Positions 23,279 through 31,563 of a stretch of DNA of 33,005 nucleotides are shown piece after piece. Position 1 is the first letter of the stretch; every line of letters begins with the position of its first letter. The notes beneath the pieces are model-generated. The model did no database searches and had not been told where the DNA came from. It saw only the letters and a list, made by a program, of their open reading frames with translations. The translations under genes were made by a program, and so were the position numbers. Source of the stretch: an uncultured Porphyromonadaceae bacterium (GTDB taxonomy: Bacteria > Bacteroidota > Bacteroidia > Bacteroidales > Muribaculaceae); contig URQP01000011.1 of NCBI GenBank assembly GCA_900550025.1, forward strand, positions 1-33,005. The letters are read 5' to 3'.

Positions 23279-24436
23279 ATGAAGTATTGCAGCAATTGTG
23301 GGAAACCTATGGACGACAAAGACGCGTTCTGCGGGAATTGCGGTAAAAAGTCGGTTATTATCGGCGGTTCGGATTCTGGAGCTGTGCCTCCTCCTTTTCA
23401 GCCTCAATGGCAGGGATGGCAGCAGCCTTATCAGGGACAGCAGCCGGGCGGAACGAATAAATCTTCATCAATTATCGGTTCCATTAACGATTATATCGGT
23501 AATGACAAGCCTGTCAAGCTGAATTGGAAAGTGTTGTTTACCGATGTGTTCAAGCGGCATACGACAGCGGAAGCGGAAGAGATTTTTGTATGCGGCACTG
23601 CGCGCACCACTCCGCCGTTGTCGGCCGTGACCTCCACGTGGCCGCATCCTTGGCTTTATAGCCGTGTGTTTCTTGCATTTGTCGTTTCGTGTATCATTCT
23701 TGTGTTCAGTTTCAATTTGTGGGAAAACTGGAATCTGATACCCGGAATAATAGCTGTGGGCTCGTTTGCGGTGCCTCTTACGACGATGGTGCTTTTCCTT
23801 GAAGTGAACGCATACCGCGACATAAGCCTGTTCAAGCTGATTGTCGTGTTCTTGGTCGGTGGTTGTGCCTCTTTGCTCGCCACGATGTTGTTCTATACCA
23901 TATTCCCTTCGTCTGTCGATTTTGCCGGTGCGGTGATAATAGGTATAGTGGAAGAGTTGGGAAAATTGGTGATTGTCTACATTGCGTTGCTGAAGATGCC
24001 GCGTTGCTCGCATATCCTCGGCGGCTTGTTGGTAGGGTCGGCCGTAGGAGCGGGGTTCGCTGCGTTCGAGTCGGCCGGCTATGCCTTTAATTGGCTTTTG
24101 TGGTCGCAGGGCGATGTCGATGTCATGATTGACTTGATTTTGTTGCGCGGCTTTCTTGCACCGGGCGGGCATGTGACATGGGCGGCGATTACAGGAGCGG
24201 CATTGATGATAGCGAAGGGCAACGGGCCTTTGACGTTCGATGCCGTGGTGTCGACGCGTTTCCTTAAATTGTTCGCGATACCGGTAGTCCTCCATTCTGT
24301 TTGGGATATGCCGATACCGTTCGGAGCGGAGATATACCTGATGCCTATACTTCTGACAATTGCGGTATGGGTGGTCGTTATGATTCTCATAAATATGGGG
24401 TTGGATCAAGTTAAACAGAATAAAGCGATAGCATAA
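23279..24436 (+). CDS. PrsW-like intramembrane protease with N-terminal zinc ribbon
   Basis: A 385-residue membrane protein. Residues 4-21 form a zinc ribbon (C4, C7, C18, C21). A Pro/Gln/Gly-rich linker (about 35-65) and a soluble stretch lead to about eight transmembrane helices (125-380). The PrsW-type motifs are present: E225-E226 and K229 in VEELGK, F263-E264 and Y268 in FESAGY, H298 in GGH, and H339 in HSVWD. PrsW proteases cut within membrane segments of single-pass proteins; B. subtilis PrsW cleaves the anti-sigma factor RsiW. The next gene encodes a single-pass zinc-ribbon protein 1 nt away, a natural candidate substrate or partner. Protease activity is inferred from the glutamate/histidine pattern. 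Confidence 0.85.
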   Translation: MKYCSNCGKPMDDKDAFCGNCGKKSVIIGGSDSGAVPPPFQPQWQGWQQPYQGQQPGGTNKSSSIIGSINDYIGNDKPVKLNWKVLFTDVFKRHTTAEAEEIFVCGTARTTPPLSAVTSTWPHPWLYSRVFLAFVVSCIILVFSFNLWENWNLIPGIIAVGSFAVPLTTMVLFLEVNAYRDISLFKLIVVFLVGGCASLLATMLFYTIFPSSVDFAGAVIIGIVEELGKLVIVYIALLKMPRCSHILGGLLVGSAVGAGFAAFESAGYAFNWLLWSQGDVDVMIDLILLRGFLAPGGHVTWAAITGAALMIAKGNGPLTFDAVVSTRFLKLFAIPVVLHSVWDMPIPFGAEIYLMPILLTIAVWVVVMILINMGLDQVKQNKAIA

Positions 24437-24437
24437 A

Positions 24438-25406
24438 ATGAAGGTTTGTCATAATTGTAACAGGGAATATTCCGATGAAGTGAATTTCTGTACGGAATGC
24501 GGCGGGCCGCTTGAGGTGAAACAAGAAGCTGAGCCGGTTAATGCAGCCGGACAGCCGTCGGGCAGCGTGCCACCGCCTGTCCCTCCTGTTTCTGCTGGAG
24601 CCGCTTCCAATGTCCAGAATGGAGGGCTTGCTGCGCAGCCCCGAAAGAAAGGAGGTAAGGTTTGGAAAACCATATTGATTGTTGTAGCGGCTGCCGCTGT
24701 GATTGGCGGGTTAGTCTATAATTATTTGAAAAACAGCACTTCGTATATGCGCGTCAATCCTGCGGAATTGTTGTTTACGAAAGGTGGCGGAGAATATACA
24801 GTGTCGTTGGATTATGACGGATATATATGGGATGTGACGTATGAGCCGTCGTGGTGTAGTGTCATCAAGCACGACAAATCGTTTACGATACATTGCGATG
24901 TGAATTACACCGGAGCCGACCGTGAGGATTATGTCACTATCAAGTCCGGAAAGCTGATAGCTCAGGTGTATGTGGGGCAATATGGGCATGCCACTTACCT
25001 TACTCTGTCGGACACTTATGTCAAGGTTGGCAGTTCCGGAGGCAGCGTTGACATAGGGATGGATACCGACGGCGATAATTTCGAGTTTCTCGGGCCGGAT
25101 TATTGTAGCGTGTCGAACGAGACACCGTCCGGTTTCACCCTGTCGTTTGATGAAAATTATGATTCCGGCAGGTCGGGACGTATAACGGTGCAGGACGGTA
25201 ACACTTCGGCTGTGCTGACTTTCTATCAGGCCGGAGTTTGTTCGGCGTGTGCCGGACGGGGGCAGGTGAGCTGCGGATGGTGCAGCGGCACAGGCTCGGT
25301 GACAAATTATAATTTCTACGGAGGCTATTATATGTCGGATTGCTCGGTGTGTGGCGGTACCGGAAGGGTGGATTGCAGTCTTTGTGGAGGAACCGGCGAG
25401 CGTTGA
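24438..25406 (+). CDS. Zinc-ribbon, single-pass membrane protein with BACON-like and DnaJ-type CxxCxGxG domains
   Basis: A 322-residue protein of unusual layout. An N-terminal zinc ribbon (C4, C7, C18, C21), a Pro/Ala/Gly linker (30-70) and a basic stretch precede one membrane helix (about 78-96). By the positive-inside rule the rest faces the periplasm. Two beta domains follow (about 103-185 and 187-265), each with the serine/glycine-rich pattern and YVGQYG or TFYQAG ending typical of BACON domains. The last 55 residues carry four CxxCxGxG motifs (C268/C271, C279/C282, C302/C305, C313/C316), as in the zinc domain of DnaJ. No J domain is present. Function unknown. It sits 1 nt after the PrsW-like gene and overlaps the next start as TGATG. 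Confidence 0.8.
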   Translation: MKVCHNCNREYSDEVNFCTECGGPLEVKQEAEPVNAAGQPSGSVPPPVPPVSAGAASNVQNGGLAAQPRKKGGKVWKTILIVVAAAAVIGGLVYNYLKNSTSYMRVNPAELLFTKGGGEYTVSLDYDGYIWDVTYEPSWCSVIKHDKSFTIHCDVNYTGADREDYVTIKSGKLIAQVYVGQYGHATYLTLSDTYVKVGSSGGSVDIGMDTDGDNFEFLGPDYCSVSNETPSGFTLSFDENYDSGRSGRITVQDGNTSAVLTFYQAGVCSACAGRGQVSCGWCSGTGSVTNYNFYGGYYMSDCSVCGGTGRVDCSLCGGTGER

Positions 25407-26161
25407 TGAATATAGTAAAGGTAATCAAAGCGCGGATTAACTCCTTTTCCTTGTTCGTAAGGGAAAAGCTGTCTCCCGCGAAGATTGTGGATGCCGCCGG
25501 CATTCCTGTGATAATCAATAATTTCAACCGTCTTGAATCGTTGAAATTGTTGATTGAGTCGTTGGAAAAGCGTGGGTATACGAATATACACATACTTGAC
25601 AATGCGAGTTCTTACCCTCCCTTATTGGATTATTATAAGTCTTGCCGTTATGAGGTGGTGAGGCTTGGCAGAAACTTGGGATTCAAGGCTTTGTGGAAAG
25701 ACAAGGCGGTGAGGAGACGTTTTTGCCGTGATTATTACATTTACACCGATTCCGATGTGGTGCTTTCGGACGACTGTCCGGCTGATGTCGTCGGGCATAT
25801 TTTCAATCTGCTTCGCTACAAATATAAATTTGCCGTAAAAATCGGGCTGTATCTCAGAATCGACGATTTGCCTGACTGTTTTGCCGGTAAGGAAGATGTG
25901 GTGGCGTGGGAGAAGCGTTATCACAAGCCGGCGAATGGCGACGGACTATACAGATCGCCTACCGATACTACTTTTGCCATCTACCGTCCGCATGCTGGGC
26001 TTAACCGTAGCCGTTATGCCGAGGCGTACCGCACAGTGCCGCCTTACAGCGTACGTCATCTGCCGTGGTATCAGGACTCGGCCTGTTTGTCGGAGGAGGA
26101 GAAGTATTATGCGGAGCATTGTTCGCAATCTACCCATTGGACATCTAAAACAATTAATTGA
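25406..26161 (+). CDS. GT2-like glycosyltransferase (GT-A fold)
   Basis: A 251-residue protein resembling family 2 glycosyltransferases: the nucleotide-binding start IPVIINNFNRLESLKLLIESL (residues about 32-52), the ILDNASSYPP segment, and a DxD-type motif YTDSDVVL that binds the metal and sugar nucleotide. No membrane helix is evident. Sugar donor and acceptor are unknown. The start is placed at the ATG of 25406, which overlaps the stop of the zinc-ribbon gene (TGATG); the longer frame from 25340 adds residues read from the previous gene's CxxCxGxG region. It is the first of several sugar transferases in the region. Confidence 0.8.
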   Translation: MNIVKVIKARINSFSLFVREKLSPAKIVDAAGIPVIINNFNRLESLKLLIESLEKRGYTNIHILDNASSYPPLLDYYKSCRYEVVRLGRNLGFKALWKDKAVRRRFCRDYYIYTDSDVVLSDDCPADVVGHIFNLLRYKYKFAVKIGLYLRIDDLPDCFAGKEDVVAWEKRYHKPANGDGLYRSPTDTTFAIYRPHAGLNRSRYAEAYRTVPPYSVRHLPWYQDSACLSEEEKYYAEHCSQSTHWTSKTIN

Positions 26162-26174
26162 AAAAGAATCTGTT

Positions 26175-26756
26175 ATGTTGCAAGTTGGTAATGTGCTGGT
26201 TAGCCTTGATGCCGTAGAGCGTTTCTTTTGCTGCGATTTGTCGAAATGCCTTGGCGAATGCTGCATAGAGGGCGATGCCGGCGCGCCTGTCACGGATGAG
26301 GAATATAGAAAGCTGAAAGAAATTTTGCCGCTCGTTTGGGACGACCTTCTTCCTGCCGCTCAAAAAGTGATTGAAGAGCAGGGTGTCGGGTATGTCGATG
26401 AGGACGGCGACCTTGTTACCTCGATAGTCGATGGCAAGAACTGTGTGTTCACATGCTATGGCGACGGCGGAATGTGCTATTGTGCCGTAGAAAAAGCTTA
26501 CAGGGAGGGAAGAGTTGATTTCTATAAGCCTGTTTCTTGCCATTTATATCCGTTACGTCTTACGGAATATAAGGATTTTACGGCCGTCAATTACCATCGT
26601 TGGAAGATATGCAAGGCAGCCGAAGTGTTGGGACGTAAAGAGGGGATACGTGTGTATCAGTTTTTGAAAGAGCCGCTTATACGACGTTTCGGAGCGGAAT
26701 GGTATGATGAGTTGTGCCGTGTCTGTGACGCATATCTGAAAAAATCAGAGGGATGA
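26175..26756 (+). CDS. DUF3109 family cysteine-cluster protein
   Basis: A 193-residue cytosolic protein of the DUF3109 family, related to YkgJ-type zinc/iron cysteine clusters. Cysteines occur at 19, 20, 25, 29 and 30, again in NCVFTC and MCYC, in the SCHLYPLR motif, in WKIC and in LCRVC near the end. These probably bind a metal or Fe-S cluster; no biochemical role is established. It begins 13 nt after the GT2-like stop. The long frame that starts at 25881 reads through the glycosyltransferase in another frame and was not used. Common Bacteroidota housekeeping gene of unknown function, here lodged in a glycan cluster. Confidence 0.85.
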   Translation: MLQVGNVLVSLDAVERFFCCDLSKCLGECCIEGDAGAPVTDEEYRKLKEILPLVWDDLLPAAQKVIEEQGVGYVDEDGDLVTSIVDGKNCVFTCYGDGGMCYCAVEKAYREGRVDFYKPVSCHLYPLRLTEYKDFTAVNYHRWKICKAAEVLGRKEGIRVYQFLKEPLIRRFGAEWYDELCRVCDAYLKKSEG

Positions 26757-26781
26757 GGATTCTATATAGGTGTATTGATTG

Positions 26782-26789
26782 TAAATTTG
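26782..26789 (+). promoter_or_regulatory. -7 element upstream of the GT39 gene
   Basis: TAAATTTG fits TAnnTTTG exactly and predicts a start near 26796, only about 7 nt before the ATG at 26803. No TTTG is found 19-21 nt upstream. It suggests that the GT39-GT9-DUF5672-GT4 set has its own promoter. Confidence 0.55.
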
Positions 26790-26802
26790 CGAAAATTTAA
26801 AT

Positions 26803-28575
26803 ATGGAAATAAAATCACAGGCATACAACAGGAATGTGGCCATCTATGGCTTTGCCGTATTGGTCGTGGCAGTTCTGCTTACATTGCCATGGCTCGGGCT
26901 CGGGCATTTTTATACGCGGGGAGAACCGCGTGAGGCCTTGGTGGCCGTCGCGATGATGGAACAGGGCAATTACATATTGCCGGTATTCCAAGGCGAAATA
27001 GCCTTTAAGCCGCCGATGCTTCATTGGCTTGTCTCGCTGTTCTCGCTTCCGCAAGGCTATGTCAGCGAATATACGGCGCGGATGCCGTCGGCCATCGCTT
27101 CCATAGTGATGGTTTTTGCCTTTTTCGTGTTTTATAGCCGGCGTGTAGGCTATGGGAAGTCGTTAGTAGCTTCTTTGCTGCTGATTACGTGTTTCGAGGT
27201 GCATCGTGCGGCTATGACTTGCCGGGTTGATATGGTGCTGATGGCTTTCACTGTGGGGTTGATGATGGCCTTGTCACGGTGGCTGGAAAACGGATGCCGC
27301 AGGCTGCCTGTCCTTGCCTCTTTACTCGCTTCGGGAGCAGTATTGACAAAGGGACCTGTCGGGGTGATATTGCCGTGCTTTGCATTGGTGATTTATATGA
27401 TTGTCCGCAGGGAGCGGTGGAATGCCATTGTGATTGCCGCGTTGAAGTTTGTGGCGTTGTCTGCCATAGTGCCGTTGTTTTGGTATGTCGCGGCGTATAT
27501 GCAGGGCGGCGACAGGTTTTTGCAATTGGTTATGGAAGAAAATTTCGGGCGTTTTCTTGGTAAAATGAGTTATGAGAGCCATGAGAACGGTGTTTTCTAC
27601 AACGTGGAGATGCTGCTTGCGGGATTGCTTCCTTATACGTTATTGCTTGTTTTCGGGCTGTTTGTCGTGAAATGGAGGAAGCCTGATTTCGGCAAGAATT
27701 GGCTTTCAAGGATTTGGAACCGTTTCTGTGCTATTGACAATGTCCGGATGTTTGCAATAATCGTTGCAGTATGCGTGTTCGTGTTTTATTGCATTCCGAA
27801 GAGCAAGCGCAGCGTTTACCTCTTGCCTATGTATCCTTTCGTTGCGTTGTTGCTGGCCGATTACATGGCTTATCTTTTCCGGGAGAAGCGGAAAGTGCTG
27901 AAAGTGTTTTTTGTGACGGTCGCTTCGCTTGGAGTAGTCTATTCGGTTGGCCTTATTGTGCTGCATAATGTTGATTTGGGATTCTTGGGCGATTCACGTT
28001 CGGCGCGGCGTATGATTATGCAGCTTACGGAATTGCAGCGTATGCCTATGAGCGTGTATTATGTAGGCGTGGCTTTGCTGCCTTTGCTTGTAGTGGCTGT
28101 ATTGTCGCCGGTCTTACGGAGGGGCAAGGTTTTGGTTCCCGGAGGTGTCGCGGTGTGGGCGGCTATGACGGTCACGCTTGACGCGCTGCTCAATCCCGCG
28201 ATAAAGAACAGTGTTCCGGATTTCCAGTTCGCCCAATCCGTAAAGGTCTATGAGCCTGACGGCAGCGTGTATTTTTACCGTCCGGCGGGGGTGAAAGAAG
28301 AAACTGTTTATACCGTCGCTTTTTATTTGGATGACAAAATCATTAATTATACTGAAGGGATGCCCTTGCCCGATAGGGGTTATATGATGCTCCGCGAGTC
28401 TAACAAGGAGAAATTCATTGCCGCGATGCAGGATTACGACTTGTCGGAAGTCGTGGTGACTTCAAGCGAGTTCACTTCGTTCAGGGGTAACTTGTCGTTG
28501 TTTGAATTTGAGAAAAAAGAAAATCCAGATGGAGATAAGAAGAATATTGGTGATACGCTATCGCCGCGTGGGTGA
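26803..28575 (+). CDS. GT39/ArnT-like membrane glycosyltransferase
   Basis: A 590-residue protein with about eleven predicted transmembrane helices over residues 12-455 and a soluble C-terminal part (about 460-590). The first periplasmic loop has the GEPRE motif (E41-E44) and KPPMLHW segment of the GT-C/PMT superfamily, where an acidic residue is catalytic. Such enzymes use polyprenyl-phosphate sugars to modify lipid A, proteins or glycans on the periplasmic side; ArnT adds aminoarabinose to lipid A. The acceptor here is unknown. The 3' end overlaps the GT9 gene by 47 nt in another frame, indicating a tight operon with LPS-type functions. Confidence 0.87.
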   Translation: MEIKSQAYNRNVAIYGFAVLVVAVLLTLPWLGLGHFYTRGEPREALVAVAMMEQGNYILPVFQGEIAFKPPMLHWLVSLFSLPQGYVSEYTARMPSAIASIVMVFAFFVFYSRRVGYGKSLVASLLLITCFEVHRAAMTCRVDMVLMAFTVGLMMALSRWLENGCRRLPVLASLLASGAVLTKGPVGVILPCFALVIYMIVRRERWNAIVIAALKFVALSAIVPLFWYVAAYMQGGDRFLQLVMEENFGRFLGKMSYESHENGVFYNVEMLLAGLLPYTLLLVFGLFVVKWRKPDFGKNWLSRIWNRFCAIDNVRMFAIIVAVCVFVFYCIPKSKRSVYLLPMYPFVALLLADYMAYLFREKRKVLKVFFVTVASLGVVYSVGLIVLHNVDLGFLGDSRSARRMIMQLTELQRMPMSVYYVGVALLPLLVVAVLSPVLRRGKVLVPGGVAVWAAMTVTLDALLNPAIKNSVPDFQFAQSVKVYEPDGSVYFYRPAGVKEETVYTVAFYLDDKIINYTEGMPLPDRGYMMLRESNKEKFIAAMQDYDLSEVVVTSSEFTSFRGNLSLFEFEKKENPDGDKKNIGDTLSPRG

Positions 28576-29596
28576 TTCGGTGCTTGCATTGTCTTTATTG
28601 CATACGCTGAGGGAGAATTTTCCGGATGCGGTGATTGACTATGTGCTTGACAGCAATATAGCGCCTCTGTTTGAATGCCATCCATATATAGATAATGTCA
28701 TAGCATTTACCAACGAAGAGAAGCATTCGTTGCCTGTGTATTTGAAGAAAGTATGGAAGGTGGCGCATGGTAACCGTTATGATGTGATTATCGACTTGCG
28801 TTCCACCGTGCAGACTTTGTGGTTCTCTTTGTTTTCGCTGAGGTCTAAATTCCGTATCGGAAGGCGCAAGGGATACAATGCCTTGTTGCAGAATTGCCGT
28901 CCGCGCATTCCGTGGGAGATAGATATGGTCAGCCAGAACCTTATGTTCGCCGGTCCTTTGGAAAAGATTAAGCGTATAGTCCCTTGCAGGGATTTCCGTT
29001 TGTTTCCAACGGAGGGGGAAGTGGGCAAATTCCGCGGCTATATGGCGGAATGCGGGATAGACTTCCGCCGTCCTGTTATAGTGGCGGCGGTGGCCACACG
29101 CATCCCCGGGAAGGTATGGGACAGGGAGCGTATGAAGGAGGTGCTTGGACGAATTGCCGGCAGTTGTGACGCACAGATTATATTCAATTATGGCGGCAAG
29201 GCGGAAGAAGACTATGCGGCGGCTCTGTATGAGGATATGGGAAAGGACAGCCATCTGTTCGTAAATGTGCGTGCCGGAAGTGTACGCGAGCTTATGGCAA
29301 TGATTGCCAATTGCGATTTCTTTTTCGGCAACGAAGGCGGGCCCCGGCATATCGCGCACGCGCTCGATGTACCTTCGTTTGCCATTTATCCGCCATGGAT
29401 AAGCAAGACCACTTGGCTGCCCGCGAACGATGGGCGTCATCAAGGAATTGCTGTAGATGATATTGCAGGGGCGCATGTCTCTGACGAAATGACTAATGCC
29501 GATAAATTCGCGCTGATTACTGTCGATGAAGTGTGGCGGCGTTTGCGGCCTATGCTTGACATCTATTTGAAACCCAAATCTGCCGGCGGGAAATGA
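28529..29596 (+). CDS. GT9 family glycosyltransferase (heptosyltransferase-like)
   Basis: A 355-residue GT-B protein of the ADP-heptose:LPS heptosyltransferase family: the N-terminal RRILVIRYRRVGDSVLA strand with the GD motif, and the C-terminal donor-site segment FFGNEGGPRHIAHALDVP. These enzymes add sugars to the LPS core at the cytoplasmic face. The start is taken at 28529 (MEIRRIL), the usual N-terminus of the family; this puts the ATG 47 nt inside the GT39 gene. The downstream DUF5672 gene overlaps its stop (ATGA). Whether the donor is a heptose is not known. Confidence 0.88.
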   Translation: MEIRRILVIRYRRVGDSVLALSLLHTLRENFPDAVIDYVLDSNIAPLFECHPYIDNVIAFTNEEKHSLPVYLKKVWKVAHGNRYDVIIDLRSTVQTLWFSLFSLRSKFRIGRRKGYNALLQNCRPRIPWEIDMVSQNLMFAGPLEKIKRIVPCRDFRLFPTEGEVGKFRGYMAECGIDFRRPVIVAAVATRIPGKVWDRERMKEVLGRIAGSCDAQIIFNYGGKAEEDYAAALYEDMGKDSHLFVNVRAGSVRELMAMIANCDFFFGNEGGPRHIAHALDVPSFAIYPPWISKTTWLPANDGRHQGIAVDDIAGAHVSDEMTNADKFALITVDEVWRRLRPMLDIYLKPKSAGGK

Positions 29597-30387
29597 AGAG
29601 GGATGTTGTTGTAGTCATACCGGTCTACCGGCCGTTCACTCCGTCGGAGGAAGTGTCGTTCAGGCGGTGTGTGGATGTGTTGGGAGGATACGACATTTCT
29701 GTGATACAGCCCGAATCTCTCGCAATTAGTTATGATGCGGGAAAAGCCGTTAATTTTTCGGTAAACAGGATAGGGGACAAATGGTTCAAGAGTGTCGGGA
29801 CATATAATTTTCTGATGCTTTCGTCGGATTTTTATAATATGTACTCGGAGTATGAGTATATGCTTATTTACCAGTTGGACGCTTATGTGTTCCACGATTC
29901 TTTAGGAGAATGGGTGGCCAAAGGCTATGACTATGTAGGCGCGCCTTGGATTCCTAATACAAACTTGTTCCAGTCGACAATTGGAGAATTGGTAAGGATT
30001 GTCAGGAGAGCTTTGCGTCCGGCAGGGACGACCGGGCGGGTGACACATGCGCAAATGCATTACAGTGTAGGTAACGGTGGCTTCAGTTTGAGGCGCGTCG
30101 CGAAAATGCAGGAAATCACTTCCCGTTTTTCCGATGATATCAAGCATTTGCGTTTTGGCGAGAAGAAAGCGCAAGAAGACGTGTTTCTGTCGGTGTTTCT
30201 TCGGAAGAAAGCCGGGCTGCGTGTGCCGGGATGGCGCGAGGCTTTGGGTTTTGCGGTTGAGAATAACCCGGAGCGGTGTTTGCGCTTGAACGGAGGGAAG
30301 TTGCCGTTCGGCTGCCATGGGTGGTCGCGTGGCGGTGCATGGAAAGATTTTTGGCATAAATATATACCGTTCGAGCCGGCTGTGTGA
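29593..30387 (+). CDS. DUF5672 family putative glycosyltransferase
   Basis: A 264-residue cytosolic protein matching DUF5672, a family often found in LPS/O-antigen clusters and resembling GT-A glycosyltransferases. Visible features are the N-terminal strand VVVVIPVYRP, the YQLDAYVF segment with an acidic DxY motif, DYVGAPW and VGNGGFSLRR, the last two being strongly typical of the family, and a C-terminal PFGCHGW. No membrane segment. It overlaps the GT9 gene by 4 nt (ATGA) and the next gene starts 1 nt after its stop. Activity is inferred. Confidence 0.88.
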   Translation: MKRDVVVVIPVYRPFTPSEEVSFRRCVDVLGGYDISVIQPESLAISYDAGKAVNFSVNRIGDKWFKSVGTYNFLMLSSDFYNMYSEYEYMLIYQLDAYVFHDSLGEWVAKGYDYVGAPWIPNTNLFQSTIGELVRIVRRALRPAGTTGRVTHAQMHYSVGNGGFSLRRVAKMQEITSRFSDDIKHLRFGEKKAQEDVFLSVFLRKKAGLRVPGWREALGFAVENNPERCLRLNGGKLPFGCHGWSRGGAWKDFWHKYIPFEPAV

Positions 30388-30388
30388 T

Positions 30389-31534
30389 ATGAAAAGTGTG
30401 AAAGAGATTACTGTTTTCTGCGAGCAGGGTGATTCCGCTAAATTGAGCACATGGTCGAATGTGCCTTATTTCCTTACTAAGGCTTTGCTCGACCGTGGCA
30501 TAAAAGTCAACCGTGTTGACCTTAGTCCGAAAGCCAATATCCTGCATAAGATTGTTTATAAATTATGGAACGCGTTCGTGAAAGGGGTGCTGCGCGGCCG
30601 ATGGTGTGCCACCTACAGGCGCAGCCGCTTGTATTTCTTTTTGTCGGAATTGAAAATCAAAAGGTCTGTGCGGCGTTATCCGGATGCCGACATTCTGCTT
30701 TTCACTTCGTTCAGCTATCCTGTCAGAAAGATTTCTGCCAAACCTGTCGTTATTTTTTGCGACTGGACTCTTGAATATGATTGCCGGTTTTTTCAAGGCC
30801 GGGCCCCGGAGTCATTGCCGGCTTCTGAGAAAGCGTTCATCAGGAGGCAGGACAAGTGCATGGAGACTGCCGATTTTGTAGTCTCTTTATTTCCGGGCGT
30901 GGCTGAATATTTGAAAAGCAGATATGCGAATCCGAACATATTCTATTTGGGCAATGTCGTCAATGCCCTGTACGAGCCTGCGAAAGAGTTGATAAGGGAA
31001 AAGGAGAGCCGGTGCGATATATTGTTCATAGGGAAAAAGCATTACAGGAAAGGGGCGGAAGAGTTGATAGACGCTTTTAGGACGGTCAGGGAAAAGAGAC
31101 CGGAGGCGCGGCTGCATATCGTGGGTATGCCGCGCGGTATGTTCGGCGCATTGCCGGAAGGGGTGGAATGCTATGGTTATCTGGCTAAAGAATCGCCTTC
31201 GCAGTGTGAAAAGTATTATGAGCTGTTGTCAAAATGCCGGTTGTTTATAAATACGACACCGAAGTGGGGCGCTTTCTCGGCAAGCGTGGAAGCGATGTAT
31301 TATTTCACGCCTGTGATACTGACTCCTTATAGTGAATTTGTCAAGACATTCGGGGATGAAATATCTTTTGGAATGTATCACACTGACGGGGCGAATCTTG
31401 CAGGTGAGATAGAAACAATGTTGTCCGATGAGGGTTTCAGCCGGAAAGCTGTTTCCGCGCACGAAGCTGTCGCCTCTATGACGTGGGACAATTTTGTGAA
31501 GCGGTTGCTTGATATTACAGAAACAGGCCGCTGA
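30389..31534 (+). CDS. GT-B glycosyltransferase (family 4-like)
   Basis: A 381-residue protein. The N-terminal half is divergent (acceptor domain); the C-terminal half has the typical Glycos_transf_1 pattern: DILFIGKKHYRKGAEELIDA (about 210-229), RLHIVGMP, and a SVEAMYYFTPVI segment equivalent to the E-x7-E donor site. It would add a sugar from a nucleotide donor to a surface glycan precursor. The start at 30389 is chosen because it lies 1 nt after the DUF5672 stop; the longer frame from 30317 overlaps that gene. The stop codon (31532-31534) is in the loop of a hairpin. Confidence 0.86.
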   Translation: MKSVKEITVFCEQGDSAKLSTWSNVPYFLTKALLDRGIKVNRVDLSPKANILHKIVYKLWNAFVKGVLRGRWCATYRRSRLYFFLSELKIKRSVRRYPDADILLFTSFSYPVRKISAKPVVIFCDWTLEYDCRFFQGRAPESLPASEKAFIRRQDKCMETADFVVSLFPGVAEYLKSRYANPNIFYLGNVVNALYEPAKELIREKESRCDILFIGKKHYRKGAEELIDAFRTVREKRPEARLHIVGMPRGMFGALPEGVECYGYLAKESPSQCEKYYELLSKCRLFINTTPKWGAFSASVEAMYYFTPVILTPYSEFVKTFGDEISFGMYHTDGANLAGEIETMLSDEGFSRKAVSAHEAVASMTWDNFVKRLLDITETGR

Positions 31535-31549
31535 ACGGCCTGCTTCTGT
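31517..31549. terminator. Hairpin between convergent genes, possible bidirectional terminator
   Basis: ACAGAA (31517-31522) with TTCTGT (31544-31549), and CAGGCCG (31524-31530) with CGGCCTG (31536-31542), separated by one A·C mismatch, form a 13-bp stem with a CTGAA loop. It is strong but lacks a T tract on the plus side and is only weakly T-rich on either side. The stop codon of the glycosyltransferase lies in the loop. Confidence 0.6.
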
Positions 31550-31563
31550 GTGGTTAATATCGT

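Noticed and set aside
23468..24409. 313-codon minus-strand frame opposite the PrsW-like gene
   Set aside because: Its composition (very rich in Arg, His and Gln) is that of an antisense shadow of a hydrophobic membrane gene, and the plus-strand protein carries the real motifs.
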